From: Cyanobacteria bacterium FACHB-63
GTDB taxonomy: Bacteria; Cyanobacteriota; Cyanobacteriia; Leptolyngbyales; Leptolyngbyaceae
Assembly: GCA_014695255.1 (NCBI GenBank)
Contig: JACJNX010000068.1
Coordinates: 1 to 58,252, forward strand
Direction: 5' to 3'
Length of the DNA: 58,252 bases
Shown: positions 45,404-53,276 of the stretch, piece by piece
Layout: every line of letters begins with the position of its first letter
Numbering within the stretch: position 1 is the stretch's first letter
The notes under the pieces: model-generated
Seen by the model: the letters and a program-made list of their open reading frames with translations, nothing else
Database searches by the model: none
Told to the model about the DNA's origin: nothing
Translations under genes and position numbers: made by a program

Positions 45404-47698
45404 ATGTCTACGTCTTTGCCGAACGCTCCGCGCCACGAAGTCACCCCACTCGAATCTCCGTCGCTCGAAGAAGCGCTCAAACATTACTTTGGGTATGACA
45501 GTTTTCGTTTAGGTCAGCGCGAGATTATCGAACATATCCTCTCGAATCGCGATCAGTTAGTAATCATGCCAACCGGAGGTGGGAAGTCGATTTGTTTTCA
45601 GCTTCCAGCCTTGCTCAAACCCGGATTGATGATTGTGGTATCGCCGCTGATCGCGTTGATGCAAGATCAAGTGGAATTATTACGGGATAATGGGATTGCA
45701 GCGACGTTCCTCAACAGTAGTTTATCGGCAGAAGAACGCCGATCGCGAGGACGCGCTGTGATGGAAGGACGAATTAAGCTGCTTTACGTTGCACCAGAGC
45801 GATTATTAAGTGAAGACTTTTTACAAGGCGTAATGCCACACATCACAGAGCGCGTAGGGATCTCAGCATTTGCGATCGACGAAGCGCACTGTGTTTCTGA
45901 ATGGGGACACGACTTTCGACCGGAATATCGCCAATTAAGCATTCTACGATCGCGCTATCCCAATATTCCGATTATTGCTTTAACGGCAACGGCAACGCAT
46001 CGAGTTCGAGAAGACATTGTTCAGCAGTTGAACTTACATGAACCGCGAATTCATGTTTCGAGCTTTAATCGATCGAATCTTTATTACGAAGTCCGCCCCA
46101 AGACTAAAACGGCTTATCAAGAAGTCGTTAAACAGATTAAAGAAACTCCGGGCGCAGGCATTATTTATTGTTTGAGCCGAAAACGAGTTGAGGAAATCGC
46201 GGCACGATTAAAACAGGATGGAATTGCAGCACTTCCTTATCATGCAGGACTGGACTCGGAAACACGCAAAGAGAATCAAACGCGATTTATCCGAGATGAT
46301 GTACGGGTGATTGTGGCAACTATCGCGTTTGGCATGGGAATTAACAAACCGGATGTTCGATTTGTAATTCATTATGATCTGCCGAAAAACATTGAGGGCT
46401 ACTACCAGGAATCAGGACGAGCCGGACGAGATGGAGAACCTTCGACTTGCACCCTGTTTTATAGTTATGCCGATGTTAAAACCATTGAATACATCATTTC
46501 GCAAAAAGTCGATCCCAATACAGGCGATGCCTTGGAAGATGAACAACGGATTGCGACTCAGCAGTTGCGGCGAGTGATTAACTTTGCAGAAGCCACAGAT
46601 TGTCGGCGCACGATTCAGCTTTCTTACTTTGGTGAAGACTTTGCTGGAAACTGTGACAACTGTGATAACTGTAAGTTTCCAAAGCCCGTTGAAGACTGGA
46701 CAGTAGAAGCACAGAAATTTCTTTCTTGTGTGGCACGATTTGCTCAGCGGGGGCGAACGTTTGGGATAGTTCACACGATCGATGTTCTGCGCGGTTCTAA
46801 AAACGATCGCGTGATCAAGAACAATCACAACACGCTCAGCACTTATGGAATTGGTAAAGAGATCAATGCCGATGACTGGAAAATGTTGGGTCGATCGCTG
46901 ATTCACCAGCGTTTAGTCGATGAGTCCAGTGATGGCTATTCAGTCTTGAAGCTGAATGATCTGAGTTGGGAAGTGCTGCGGGGAGAGCGAAAAGTCCACA
47001 TTGCGATCGACAAGCCGAAAGCCGCGCCTGCCGTTCCGAAGTTGTTAACAGTCGATACGCCAGAATCCGAGGAATTGTTCGATCGTTTGCAAAAACTACG
47101 GAAGCGTTTAGCCGATGAACAATCTGTTCCGCCTTATGTCGTGTTCTCGAATGCAAGCTTACGGTTGATGTCGCAGCAGCAACCCCAAACTCGTCAACAG
47201 TTCCTTAACATCTCCGGGGTTGGAAGCCGCAAGCTGGCTCAATATGGGGAAGTATTTTTAGAAGAAATTCGATCGTTCCGCCAGGAAAACGGTTTATCCA
47301 TTCAAACCGAAACCACACCGGAGCCAACCGTTATTCAGCTTGATCCAAAAGTCACAAAGCTCGATTCGGTTCCAGTTCCGCCGAGCGCGAATGAAGCAAC
47401 TTACACCCAACTCTACACCCTGGAACTGTTTCAGCGCGGCAAGAAGCCTGCGGACATTGCCGAGGAGCGAAATCTCCGACTGAGTACAGTAATGACGCAT
47501 TTAGCAGAACTAATCGAGATGAGATATCCAATCGAGATCGATCGCTTAGTCGCACGCGATCGACAAGCTAAAATTCTCGAAGCGGTTCAGCAAGCCGATG
47601 AATTCTCACTGGCTAAAATTCGTGAGCGATTAGATGAAACTTACGGATGGGATGAAATTCGACTGGTGCGATCGTGGTGGAATGCTCAGCAGCATTAG
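45404..47698 (+). CDS. recQ: ATP-dependent DNA helicase RecQ
   Basis: RecQ is a 3'-5' DNA helicase acting in recombination and replication-fork repair. The 764-residue protein shows Walker A (MPTGGGKSICFQLP), Walker B (DEAHCVSEWGHDFRPEY), motif III (ALTATAT) and motif VI (QESGRAGRDG). A zinc-binding domain follows with Cys residues in GNCDNCDNC and the upstream CRRTIQL, then a winged-helix RQC region, an HRDC domain (about 560-635) and an extra C-terminal helix-turn-helix (YTLELFQRGKKPADIAEERN). The order and length are those of the longer RecQ form. It stands alone and is convergent with the radical SAM gene. Confidence 0.96.
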   Translation: MSTSLPNAPRHEVTPLESPSLEEALKHYFGYDSFRLGQREIIEHILSNRDQLVIMPTGGGKSICFQLPALLKPGLMIVVSPLIALMQDQVELLRDNGIAATFLNSSLSAEERRSRGRAVMEGRIKLLYVAPERLLSEDFLQGVMPHITERVGISAFAIDEAHCVSEWGHDFRPEYRQLSILRSRYPNIPIIALTATATHRVREDIVQQLNLHEPRIHVSSFNRSNLYYEVRPKTKTAYQEVVKQIKETPGAGIIYCLSRKRVEEIAARLKQDGIAALPYHAGLDSETRKENQTRFIRDDVRVIVATIAFGMGINKPDVRFVIHYDLPKNIEGYYQESGRAGRDGEPSTCTLFYSYADVKTIEYIISQKVDPNTGDALEDEQRIATQQLRRVINFAEATDCRRTIQLSYFGEDFAGNCDNCDNCKFPKPVEDWTVEAQKFLSCVARFAQRGRTFGIVHTIDVLRGSKNDRVIKNNHNTLSTYGIGKEINADDWKMLGRSLIHQRLVDESSDGYSVLKLNDLSWEVLRGERKVHIAIDKPKAAPAVPKLLTVDTPESEELFDRLQKLRKRLADEQSVPPYVVFSNASLRLMSQQQPQTRQQFLNISGVGSRKLAQYGEVFLEEIRSFRQENGLSIQTETTPEPTVIQLDPKVTKLDSVPVPPSANEATYTQLYTLELFQRGKKPADIAEERNLRLSTVMTHLAELIEMRYPIEIDRLVARDRQAKILEAVQQADEFSLAKIRERLDETYGWDEIRLVRSWWNAQQH

Positions 47699-47704
47699 AC
47701 TTTG

Positions 47705-47721
47705 AAATCCCGAAGGATTTT
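47705..47721 (+). terminator. Short hairpin after recQ
   Basis: AAATCC (47705-47710) pairs with GGATTT (47715-47720) around a CGAA tetraloop and runs into a short T stretch, starting 6 nt after the recQ stop. The stem is weak, so termination is only plausible. Confidence 0.4.
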
Positions 47722-47766
47722 CCAGCCTGTGAAGTGGGGTGTCGTGGTACTGTCGCAAAGTGGTTA

Positions 47767-47862
47767 GTTGTTGGTTGTGAGATAGAGATCTGAGAGGATT
47801 ACGCGAATTTAATTCGTTGGATTAGCTTCCCCGATCGCTGAGATGTTCCTACAACCAACAAC
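47767..47862. repeat. 12-bp perfect inverted repeat between recQ and the radical SAM gene
   Basis: GTTGTTGGTTGT (47767-47778) and ACAACCAACAAC (47851-47862) are exact reverse complements 72 bp apart, giving a 96-bp segment with terminal inverted repeats. The right arm ends 7 nt before the stop of the convergent radical SAM gene. It may be a MITE-like insertion or a long-range RNA stem. Confidence 0.7.
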
Positions 47863-47869
47863 GTACCTT

Positions 47870-49465
47870 CTAGCGAGCGATCTCGCTGACTACCGCATCG
47901 GGTTGAGCTTTTTGATGAACTGCTGCCTCGCTTAGATAGCTAGCTAACTGAGTTTCTACTTCACTACGCACCAACTGACGGTAGTGAAGAAAATGCTCTA
48001 GCAAGCCGCAGTTACTCATGTAGGGTACAAACGCCCCTGGATTGCGCCGCAGCATGGAAAAAAGCTGATACCAAAACTGAACGCGTGTACTACGTTTGAT
48101 TCCCTGTCGCCAGCAAATCGTTAGCACTGCCCGGAGTTCCACCCACTCCAACATCTGAAAAGGGCGCTTGTGGGGCGCTGGCTCCATATTCATAAAGTGG
48201 CGGTACACTCGTGCAAGATAGCGGCTGGGTTCATACAGTTCCCAAAAACAATTGACATACTCCCGCGCTAGGTCGTCGATCGGGCGCGTGGGGATAAAAT
48301 TCATCAGCCCCATCTGTTGCCCGCTCAGATCTTTGCTTGATGCCAGCAAGCGACCTTCTTTTTCCAGCCGATGCCACAACGCGGTATTGGGTAGGGCGTG
48401 AAGCATCCCAAACATGGCTTTGGGAATGGCAGTTGCTTCGACAAATTGGATAATGCGATCGCCAGCCCCCGGTTTCTCGCCATCAAACCCCAGAATAAAG
48501 CCCGCCATCACAGACAAGCCCTTCCGGTTAATGGTTTGCACCGCTTCGACCAGCGAATTGCGCGTGTTTTGAAACTTTTGGGTCATCGCCAAACTCTCTG
48601 TATCGGGCGTTTCAATCCCCAGAAAGACCGCCGTGAAGTTTGCCCGCACCATCAAGTCTAGTAGTTCTTCATCCTGCGCCAGATCCACTGAGGCTTCTGT
48701 ACTTAACCGGAACGGGTACTTGTGTGCTGCCATCCAGGGACCCAGCTCACGGAGCAGGAGTTTGACGTTACGCTTATTGCCAATGAAGTTGTCATCGACT
48801 ACGAAGACCGATCGCCGCCAACCGAGATCATAAAGGGTTTGCAGTTCTGCCAGCAGTTGAGCCGGGGTTTTTGTGCGTGGCTTCCGTCCGTAGAGAACGA
48901 TGATGTCGCAGAATTCGCACTGAAAGGGGCATCCTCGCGAAAACTGAACAGACATCTCAATGTAGGCGTTGAGGTCGAGCAAGTCAAAACGGGGGATAGG
49001 AGAAGCGGATACATCCGGCTTTTCACCCACAGGGGCGCGAAGAATTCCTGATGTTTCCCCCCGTTCCAGTGCCTCTACCAGCAGGGGTAAGGTAATTTCT
49101 CCCTCGTCCAGCACCAAAAAGTTAGCGCCAGCATCACGGGCTGCATCCGGTACAGAGGTGACGTACGGGCCACCAACCGCTACTAATTTACCCCGCCGTT
49201 TTGCTTCGTGAATGAGATGCAACAGGTCAGGCTTCTGCACAATCATGCCCGATAAAATCACCAAATCTGCCCATTCCCAATCGGCATCAGTCTCCGATCG
49301 CACATTCCGGTCAATCAAGCGAAATTCCCAGGTCTGCGGCAAGATAGCGGCAACGGTAATCATGCCAAGCGGGGGCAGAGATGCCTTGCGATCGATTAGT
49401 TCTAACGCTTTATTGAAGGACCAGAACGACTCTGGAAATAGCGGGTAAAGAAGTAAAACTTTCAT
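47870..49465 (-). CDS. B12-binding-domain radical SAM protein
   Basis: The 531-residue protein has an N-terminal cobalamin-binding Rossmann-like domain (MKVLLLYPLFPESFWSF to VLDEGEITLPLL, about 1-140) followed by a radical SAM barrel. The CxxxCxxC motif that holds the 4Fe-4S cluster is present at Cys179, Cys183 and Cys186 (RGCPFQCEFC). A C-terminal DUF4070-like domain completes it. Family members of this class perform methylations or other difficult carbon chemistry, HpnR-type hopanoid methylase being one; the actual substrate here is unknown. An in-frame Met 38 codons upstream exists but the ATG at 49465 fits the family start. The gene is downstream of psbA on the same strand, separated by hairpins. 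Confidence 0.9.
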   Translation of the reverse strand: MKVLLLYPLFPESFWSFNKALELIDRKASLPPLGMITVAAILPQTWEFRLIDRNVRSETDADWEWADLVILSGMIVQKPDLLHLIHEAKRRGKLVAVGGPYVTSVPDAARDAGANFLVLDEGEITLPLLVEALERGETSGILRAPVGEKPDVSASPIPRFDLLDLNAYIEMSVQFSRGCPFQCEFCDIIVLYGRKPRTKTPAQLLAELQTLYDLGWRRSVFVVDDNFIGNKRNVKLLLRELGPWMAAHKYPFRLSTEASVDLAQDEELLDLMVRANFTAVFLGIETPDTESLAMTQKFQNTRNSLVEAVQTINRKGLSVMAGFILGFDGEKPGAGDRIIQFVEATAIPKAMFGMLHALPNTALWHRLEKEGRLLASSKDLSGQQMGLMNFIPTRPIDDLAREYVNCFWELYEPSRYLARVYRHFMNMEPAPHKRPFQMLEWVELRAVLTICWRQGIKRSTRVQFWYQLFSMLRRNPGAFVPYMSNCGLLEHFLHYRQLVRSEVETQLASYLSEAAVHQKAQPDAVVSEIAR

Positions 49466-49596
49466 TAATAAAAACCTCACACCAAGACTGATGGCTGGTA
49501 CAGCGCCACTCAAGCTTACCCCGTCCTGCAAATTTTCGCGATCAACGCCAAAACGATGGCTTTGATAGGATTCAGTCAAGATTAGCGTAAGCTAGA

Positions 49597-49695
49597 GCAC
49601 CCCTTGTCAATCGTGACGTAACCAATCAAATTGAAGGGGCTGAATTTTCCCTCATTTCATCCTAAATGGCTCCTCAATCGTTGTTCAAGGGGTGC
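49597..49695. repeat. 10-bp perfect inverted repeat upstream of the radical SAM gene
   Basis: GCACCCCTTG (49597-49606) and CAAGGGGTGC (49686-49695) are exact reverse complements bounding 99 bp. No coding content. The arrangement suggests a MITE-like insert or structured transcript. It differs in sequence from the inverted repeat at 47767-47862. Confidence 0.6.
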
Positions 49696-49829
49696 CGCTT
49701 CTCAGCGCATCCTGCTAAATGTGCAGTGGTACAGTCGTTATCCGCGAGTTAGGCGGAAGAACCGCGATCGCCGCTCAATGTTGGCGCAAAGCTTAACTTT
49801 AACTTTTGTTAAGTGTAAGCTAGTTTAAA

Positions 49830-49867
49830 GCAAGATATCCCTCAGTTTTGGCTGGGGGATATCTTGC
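49830..49867 (-). terminator. Hairpin downstream of psbA
   Basis: GCAAGATATCCC and GGGATATCTTGC form a perfect 12-bp stem (49830-49841 with 49856-49867). Read on the minus strand it lies about 60 nt after the psbA stop and is followed by TTTAAAC. It is the most likely psbA transcription end or a 3' stabilising stem. Confidence 0.75.
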
Positions 49868-49881
49868 AATCAAGGGTTATG

Positions 49882-49922
49882 TTGTGGAGTGTTGCTTCAG
49901 GAGTAACCTCCACAATTTTTTT
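49882..49922 (+). terminator. Hairpin with T tract facing away from psbA coding sense
   Basis: TTGTGGAG (49882-49889) pairs with CTCCACAA (49908-49915) and is followed on the plus strand by seven T, ending 6 bp before the psbA stop. In this sense it would stop plus-strand transcription just before it runs antisense into psbA. On the minus strand it forms a 3' untranslated stem. Confidence 0.6.
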
Positions 49923-49927
49923 ATCAA

Positions 49928-51010
49928 CTAGCCGTTGATTGCCGGAGCTTGTACTGCAACGGGTGTTTGATCCCCTACAGCCAAGTCAAGCGGGAAGTTG
50001 TGAGCGTTACGCTCGTGCATCACTTCCATCCCCAGGTTCGCACGGTTGATCATGTCTGCCCAGGTATTCACCACGCGACCTTGAGAATCCAAAATCGACT
50101 GGTTGAAGTTGAAGCCGTTCAGGTTGAACGCCATCGTCGAGATACCCAGTGCAGTGAACCAGATACATACGACTGGCCATGCACCCAAGAAGAAGTGCAG
50201 GGCGCGAGAGTTGTTGAACGATGCGTATTGGAAGATCAACCGACCGAAGTAGCCGTGTGCTGCCACGATGTTGTAGGTTTCTTCTTCTTGTCCGAACTTG
50301 TAGCCGTAGTTTTGGCTTTCCGATTCGGTGGTTTCACGAACCAACGAGGAGGTCACGAGCGAACCGTGCATTGCGCTGAAGAGTGATCCACCAAATACAC
50401 CGGCAACGCCCAGCATGTGGAACGGGTGCATCAAGATGTTGTGCTCAGCCTGGAAGACGATCATGAAGTTGAAGGTTCCAGAGATACCGAGAGGCATGCC
50501 ATCCGAGAACGAACCTTGTCCGATCGGGTAGATCAAGAACACAGCGGTTGCAGCAGACACTGGAGCACTGTAAGCCACGCAGATCCAAGGACGCATACCG
50601 AGACGGTAGGAGAGTTCCCATTGGCGACCGAGGTAAGCGAATACGCCGATCAAGAAGTGGAACACCACCAATTGGTAAGGGCCACCGTTGTACAGCCACT
50701 CGTCGAGTGATGCGGCTTCCCAAATCGGGTAGAAGTGCAGACCGATCGCGTTCGAGGAAGGAACGACTGCACCGGAGATGATGTTGTTGCCGTAGAGCAA
50801 GGAGCCTGCGACGGGTTCGCGGATGCCATCGATGTCCACAGGGGGAGCAGCGATGAAGGCGATGATGTAGCAGATGGTTGCGGAAAGTAAGGTGGGGATC
50901 ATCAACACGCCGAACCAGCCTACGTAGATTCGGTTATCGGTTGAAGTGACCCAGTTACAGAAGCGCTCCCACACATTGCCGCTTTCGCGTCTTTGTAATG
51001 TTGTGGTCAT
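49928..51010 (-). CDS. psbA: Photosystem II D1 protein
   Basis: D1 carries the QB site, TyrZ and most Mn-cluster ligands. The 360-residue precursor matches throughout. Lumenal ligands His332, Glu333, Asp342 and Ala344 are present in [17 protein letters not shown], followed by the 16-residue tail removed by CtpA. Residue 130 is Gln ([11 protein letters not shown]), the form known as D1:1 in Synechococcus 7942 and PsbA1-like in Thermosynechococcus, associated with normal rather than high-light growth. The ATG at 51010 is the family start; an in-frame ATG nine codons earlier is ignored. Cyanobacteria usually have several psbA copies; only this one is in the window. Confidence 0.97.
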   Translation of the reverse strand: MTTTLQRRESGNVWERFCNWVTSTDNRIYVGWFGVLMIPTLLSATICYIIAFIAAPPVDIDGIREPVAGSLLYGNNIISGAVVPSSNAIGLHFYPIWEAASLDEWLYNGGPYQLVVFHFLIGVFAYLGRQWELSYRLGMRPWICVAYSAPVSAATAVFLIYPIGQGSFSDGMPLGISGTFNFMIVFQAEHNILMHPFHMLGVAGVFGGSLFSAMHGSLVTSSLVRETTESESQNYGYKFGQEEETYNIVAAHGYFGRLIFQYASFNNSRALHFFLGAWPVVCIWFTALGISTMAFNLNGFNFNQSILDSQGRVVNTWADMINRANLGMEVMHERNAHNFPLDLAVGDQTPVAVQAPAING

Positions 51011-51666
51011 GGTTTTGATGATTACTAGAAAATACAAGAAATAAGATTCGGCAAATTTCGGAGTCCGTTATTCACCTGACCTCATCTTATGGATATCTAT
51101 CTTTATTTTTCTAGTGTCTACTTATGAAATTTTGTGTCTAACTGTTACTTACTTAATCAATTTTATTTAGCAAAAGTTCGTAAGTAGAAGCTGTTGGCTA
51201 TTTTGACTGCTAAGAAACATAAACACAAGCGTTTTACTAATACGAAGACACTGATTAATAAACCTTAAGTACACCTATCGATAAACTTCTTTACAAAATA
51301 AACTTACACTTGTTTGTGAAATAGTTGTTACATAAAATAGAACGAATCATTAAGTTTATTTGGAGAATTTTTAAGACAGACGAGTAGTTTAATTAACTTC
51401 ATAACTCGCATCCGCTCAAAGGTCTTGCAATAAATCAGCTTCCTCCATGCAACTCCTAATCGCGTCTTTACCTAAAGCTGTAGCGAGACCGAGATTTTCG
51501 GCAAATCATCGCAAATCATCACTGAACTGTACCGATCAATCTGCTCATCATCCGATCAATGATCAATACTGTTGGCATCCATCAGGCAGAATGGACACCG
51601 CTTGAGGCGTAGATGTTCGGTTTGCTTTGAATTTCGCGTGTATAGTGATTACAAGTTTGTTGTTGG
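51011..51666. promoter_or_regulatory. psbA 5' region and divergent promoter for the NTF2-like gene
   Basis: This 656-bp gap is AT-rich near psbA. On the minus strand TAGACAC occurs twice, about 20 bp apart, roughly 100-125 nt before the psbA ATG, and could belong to the promoter. The right part has a tandem GCAAATCATC pair (51501-51520) and GATCAAT copies near 51534 and 51556. No gene was recognised. Promoter placement is a guess. Confidence 0.4.
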
Positions 51667-52509
51667 ATGAGTGTGCTTATGCGCTTGAGAGTTTCTGCCC
51701 CGCTGAGCGTCCGGTCTCGGCAAATTTTATTTCTACTGAGTTTGGGTTTCGCGATCGCGTCTGGATCGGTGGGGAGCGATCGAGTCATTGCTAGCACTCC
51801 AGACACCGCCCCCCAAGCACTCAAACAAGCATTAACGCAACTCGATGCTGCTGCAAACCGTAGAAATGCTCAAGAGGTTCTCCAGTTCTACAGCCCAAAC
51901 TTTACGCATTCTGATGGACTGAATCGCCGGACGCTGGAGCAGTCTCTCGCGCAACTGTGGAAACAATACCCGAATCTGACCTATAAAACAGATCTGACCT
52001 CCTGGCAATCAAGTTCCAATGGAATTCAGGCAGAAACCATCACGCGGATTACAGGAAGTCAGACCAAGGATGGGCAGCAGGTGCAATTAAATGCAACTCT
52101 GCGATCGCGCCAACAGTTTCAGAACCAGAAGATCGTGCGTCAGGAAGTTCTGTCTGAGAGAAACTTGATTACGACTGGAGAGAAGCCGCCCTCGGTGAAG
52201 GTGAATCTACCGGAGCAGGTGCGAGCGGGGCAGGAATTTAGCTTTGATGCGATCGTGCAGGAGCCGCTTGAGAATGATCTGCTGCTGGGTGCAGTAGTAC
52301 AAGAGCCTGTGAATGCTAATGGATATCTCAAGCCTGCAACAGCCGATCTAGATTTGCTGACTTCTGGCGGATTGTTCAAAGTCGGTAAAGCACCGAATAC
52401 TGCTGGATCTCAGTGGATATCGGCTGTGTTGGTTCGCCATGGCGGTATGACGATGGTGACACAGCGATTAAATGTGATTGCGGCAGGATCAACTCGTCCA
52501 GCGCGATAA
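51667..52509 (+). CDS. Exported NTF2-like protein
   Basis: The 280-residue protein has an N-terminal signal or anchor (about 1-42, with the hydrophobic ILFLLSLGFAIASGS). An NTF2/SnoaL-like fold follows (about 48-165: LKQALTQLDAAANRRNAQEV, LQFYSPNFTHSDG, LAQLWKQYPNLTYKT). The C-terminal beta-rich half has no named family (KVNLPEQVRAGQEFSFDAIV). NTF2 folds bind small hydrophobic ligands or act as scaffolds, so the function is open. The last 21 nt overlap the end of the convergent MOSC gene, which makes a terminator between them impossible in the usual place. Confidence 0.75.
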   Translation: MSVLMRLRVSAPLSVRSRQILFLLSLGFAIASGSVGSDRVIASTPDTAPQALKQALTQLDAAANRRNAQEVLQFYSPNFTHSDGLNRRTLEQSLAQLWKQYPNLTYKTDLTSWQSSSNGIQAETITRITGSQTKDGQQVQLNATLRSRQQFQNQKIVRQEVLSERNLITTGEKPPSVKVNLPEQVRAGQEFSFDAIVQEPLENDLLLGAVVQEPVNANGYLKPATADLDLLTSGGLFKVGKAPNTAGSQWISAVLVRHGGMTMVTQRLNVIAAGSTRPAR

Positions 52510-53271
52510 GGTGTCTCCAACCTTGAGAACTTTCCCAGCTTCAGAAGGAGCGATTCGAGTGTTGACTGCCATGCGGTAGTAGTGATTGAATTGCTCTTTC
52601 GGTGCCCAGTCGGGAAGTTCTTCTTCGCGTTGTGTGTTGAATATTTTTTGAAATTGGGGGTAAGACTTCCCTGAAATAGCATCACGGGTAGGGACAACGC
52701 AGCGCTGACAGGAATTAATTCCTTGAATTTCGACTTCACCAAGTTGAAAGGTGATCGGGCTTTCATCTGCTGAGTAAAGCTGTTCTTCCCAAAATGCCGG
52801 AACTTCAGAGAGTTCTAAGTTTGTGCGGAGGCGCGATCGCATTCCTTCAAACGTCATTCCTTCAAACCAAGAAGCGGCTTGTTTTAGGGTCGCAACGCTA
52901 ACGATCGTGGGTCCTGGCGACACCGGATCATCTGGAAATCCAGTCGTGAGATCTTGCTTGAGAAACACCCGAAAGCCAAAATAATCACTCAGCCAGCCTT
53001 CGATGCCGCTCCGACCATGATCGAGGTGAAAACTCACAGAGCGATCGTTCTGCACTGAGAGCGTCACAATTCGCGCTTTCAGATCGAACCGCGATCGGAT
53101 CTGGTGAATCTTTGCGGTACGTTTGCCGTTGACCCATTTTCCAGATTGATCGACAATGCAGAATTCTCGATCGTGTTCTAAACTGCCACCCGGCAGAATT
53201 TTTGCCTGACTTACCGAGATTGCATCGAGAGACTTGATTGGGTAAATCAGAATTGTTTCAAGTTTTGTCAT
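52489..53271 (-). CDS. MOSC domain protein
   Basis: The 260-residue protein has the N-terminal beta barrel of MOSC proteins (LIYPIKSLDAISVSQAKILP) followed by the MOSC domain. The conserved Cys that holds the molybdenum cofactor in the mARC/YcbX group is visible in INSCQRCVVPTRD. By analogy it may be a molybdoenzyme that reduces N-hydroxylated compounds, or a sulfur-carrier-like protein; this cannot be decided from sequence. It begins 5 bp after the TM0106 gene on the same strand, so the two are likely co-transcribed, and its end overlaps the NTF2-like gene by 21 nt. Confidence 0.88.
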   Translation of the reverse strand: MTKLETILIYPIKSLDAISVSQAKILPGGSLEHDREFCIVDQSGKWVNGKRTAKIHQIRSRFDLKARIVTLSVQNDRSVSFHLDHGRSGIEGWLSDYFGFRVFLKQDLTTGFPDDPVSPGPTIVSVATLKQAASWFEGMTFEGMRSRLRTNLELSEVPAFWEEQLYSADESPITFQLGEVEIQGINSCQRCVVPTRDAISGKSYPQFQKIFNTQREEELPDWAPKEQFNHYYRMAVNTRIAPSEAGKVLKVGDTLSRWTS

Positions 53272-53276
53272 AGGAA

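Larger units (their letters stand above)
49466..49927. other. Intergenic region between radical SAM gene and psbA
   Basis: This 462-bp gap contains no gene. It contains a 99-bp segment with 10-bp inverted ends (49597-49695) and two hairpins at the psbA 3' end, listed separately. The radical SAM promoter should be in the left part, reading leftward. Confidence 0.5.

Noticed and set aside
46412-46906. 164-codon frame antisense to recQ
   Set aside because: No conserved motif and full overlap with essential RecQ domains; a shadow frame.
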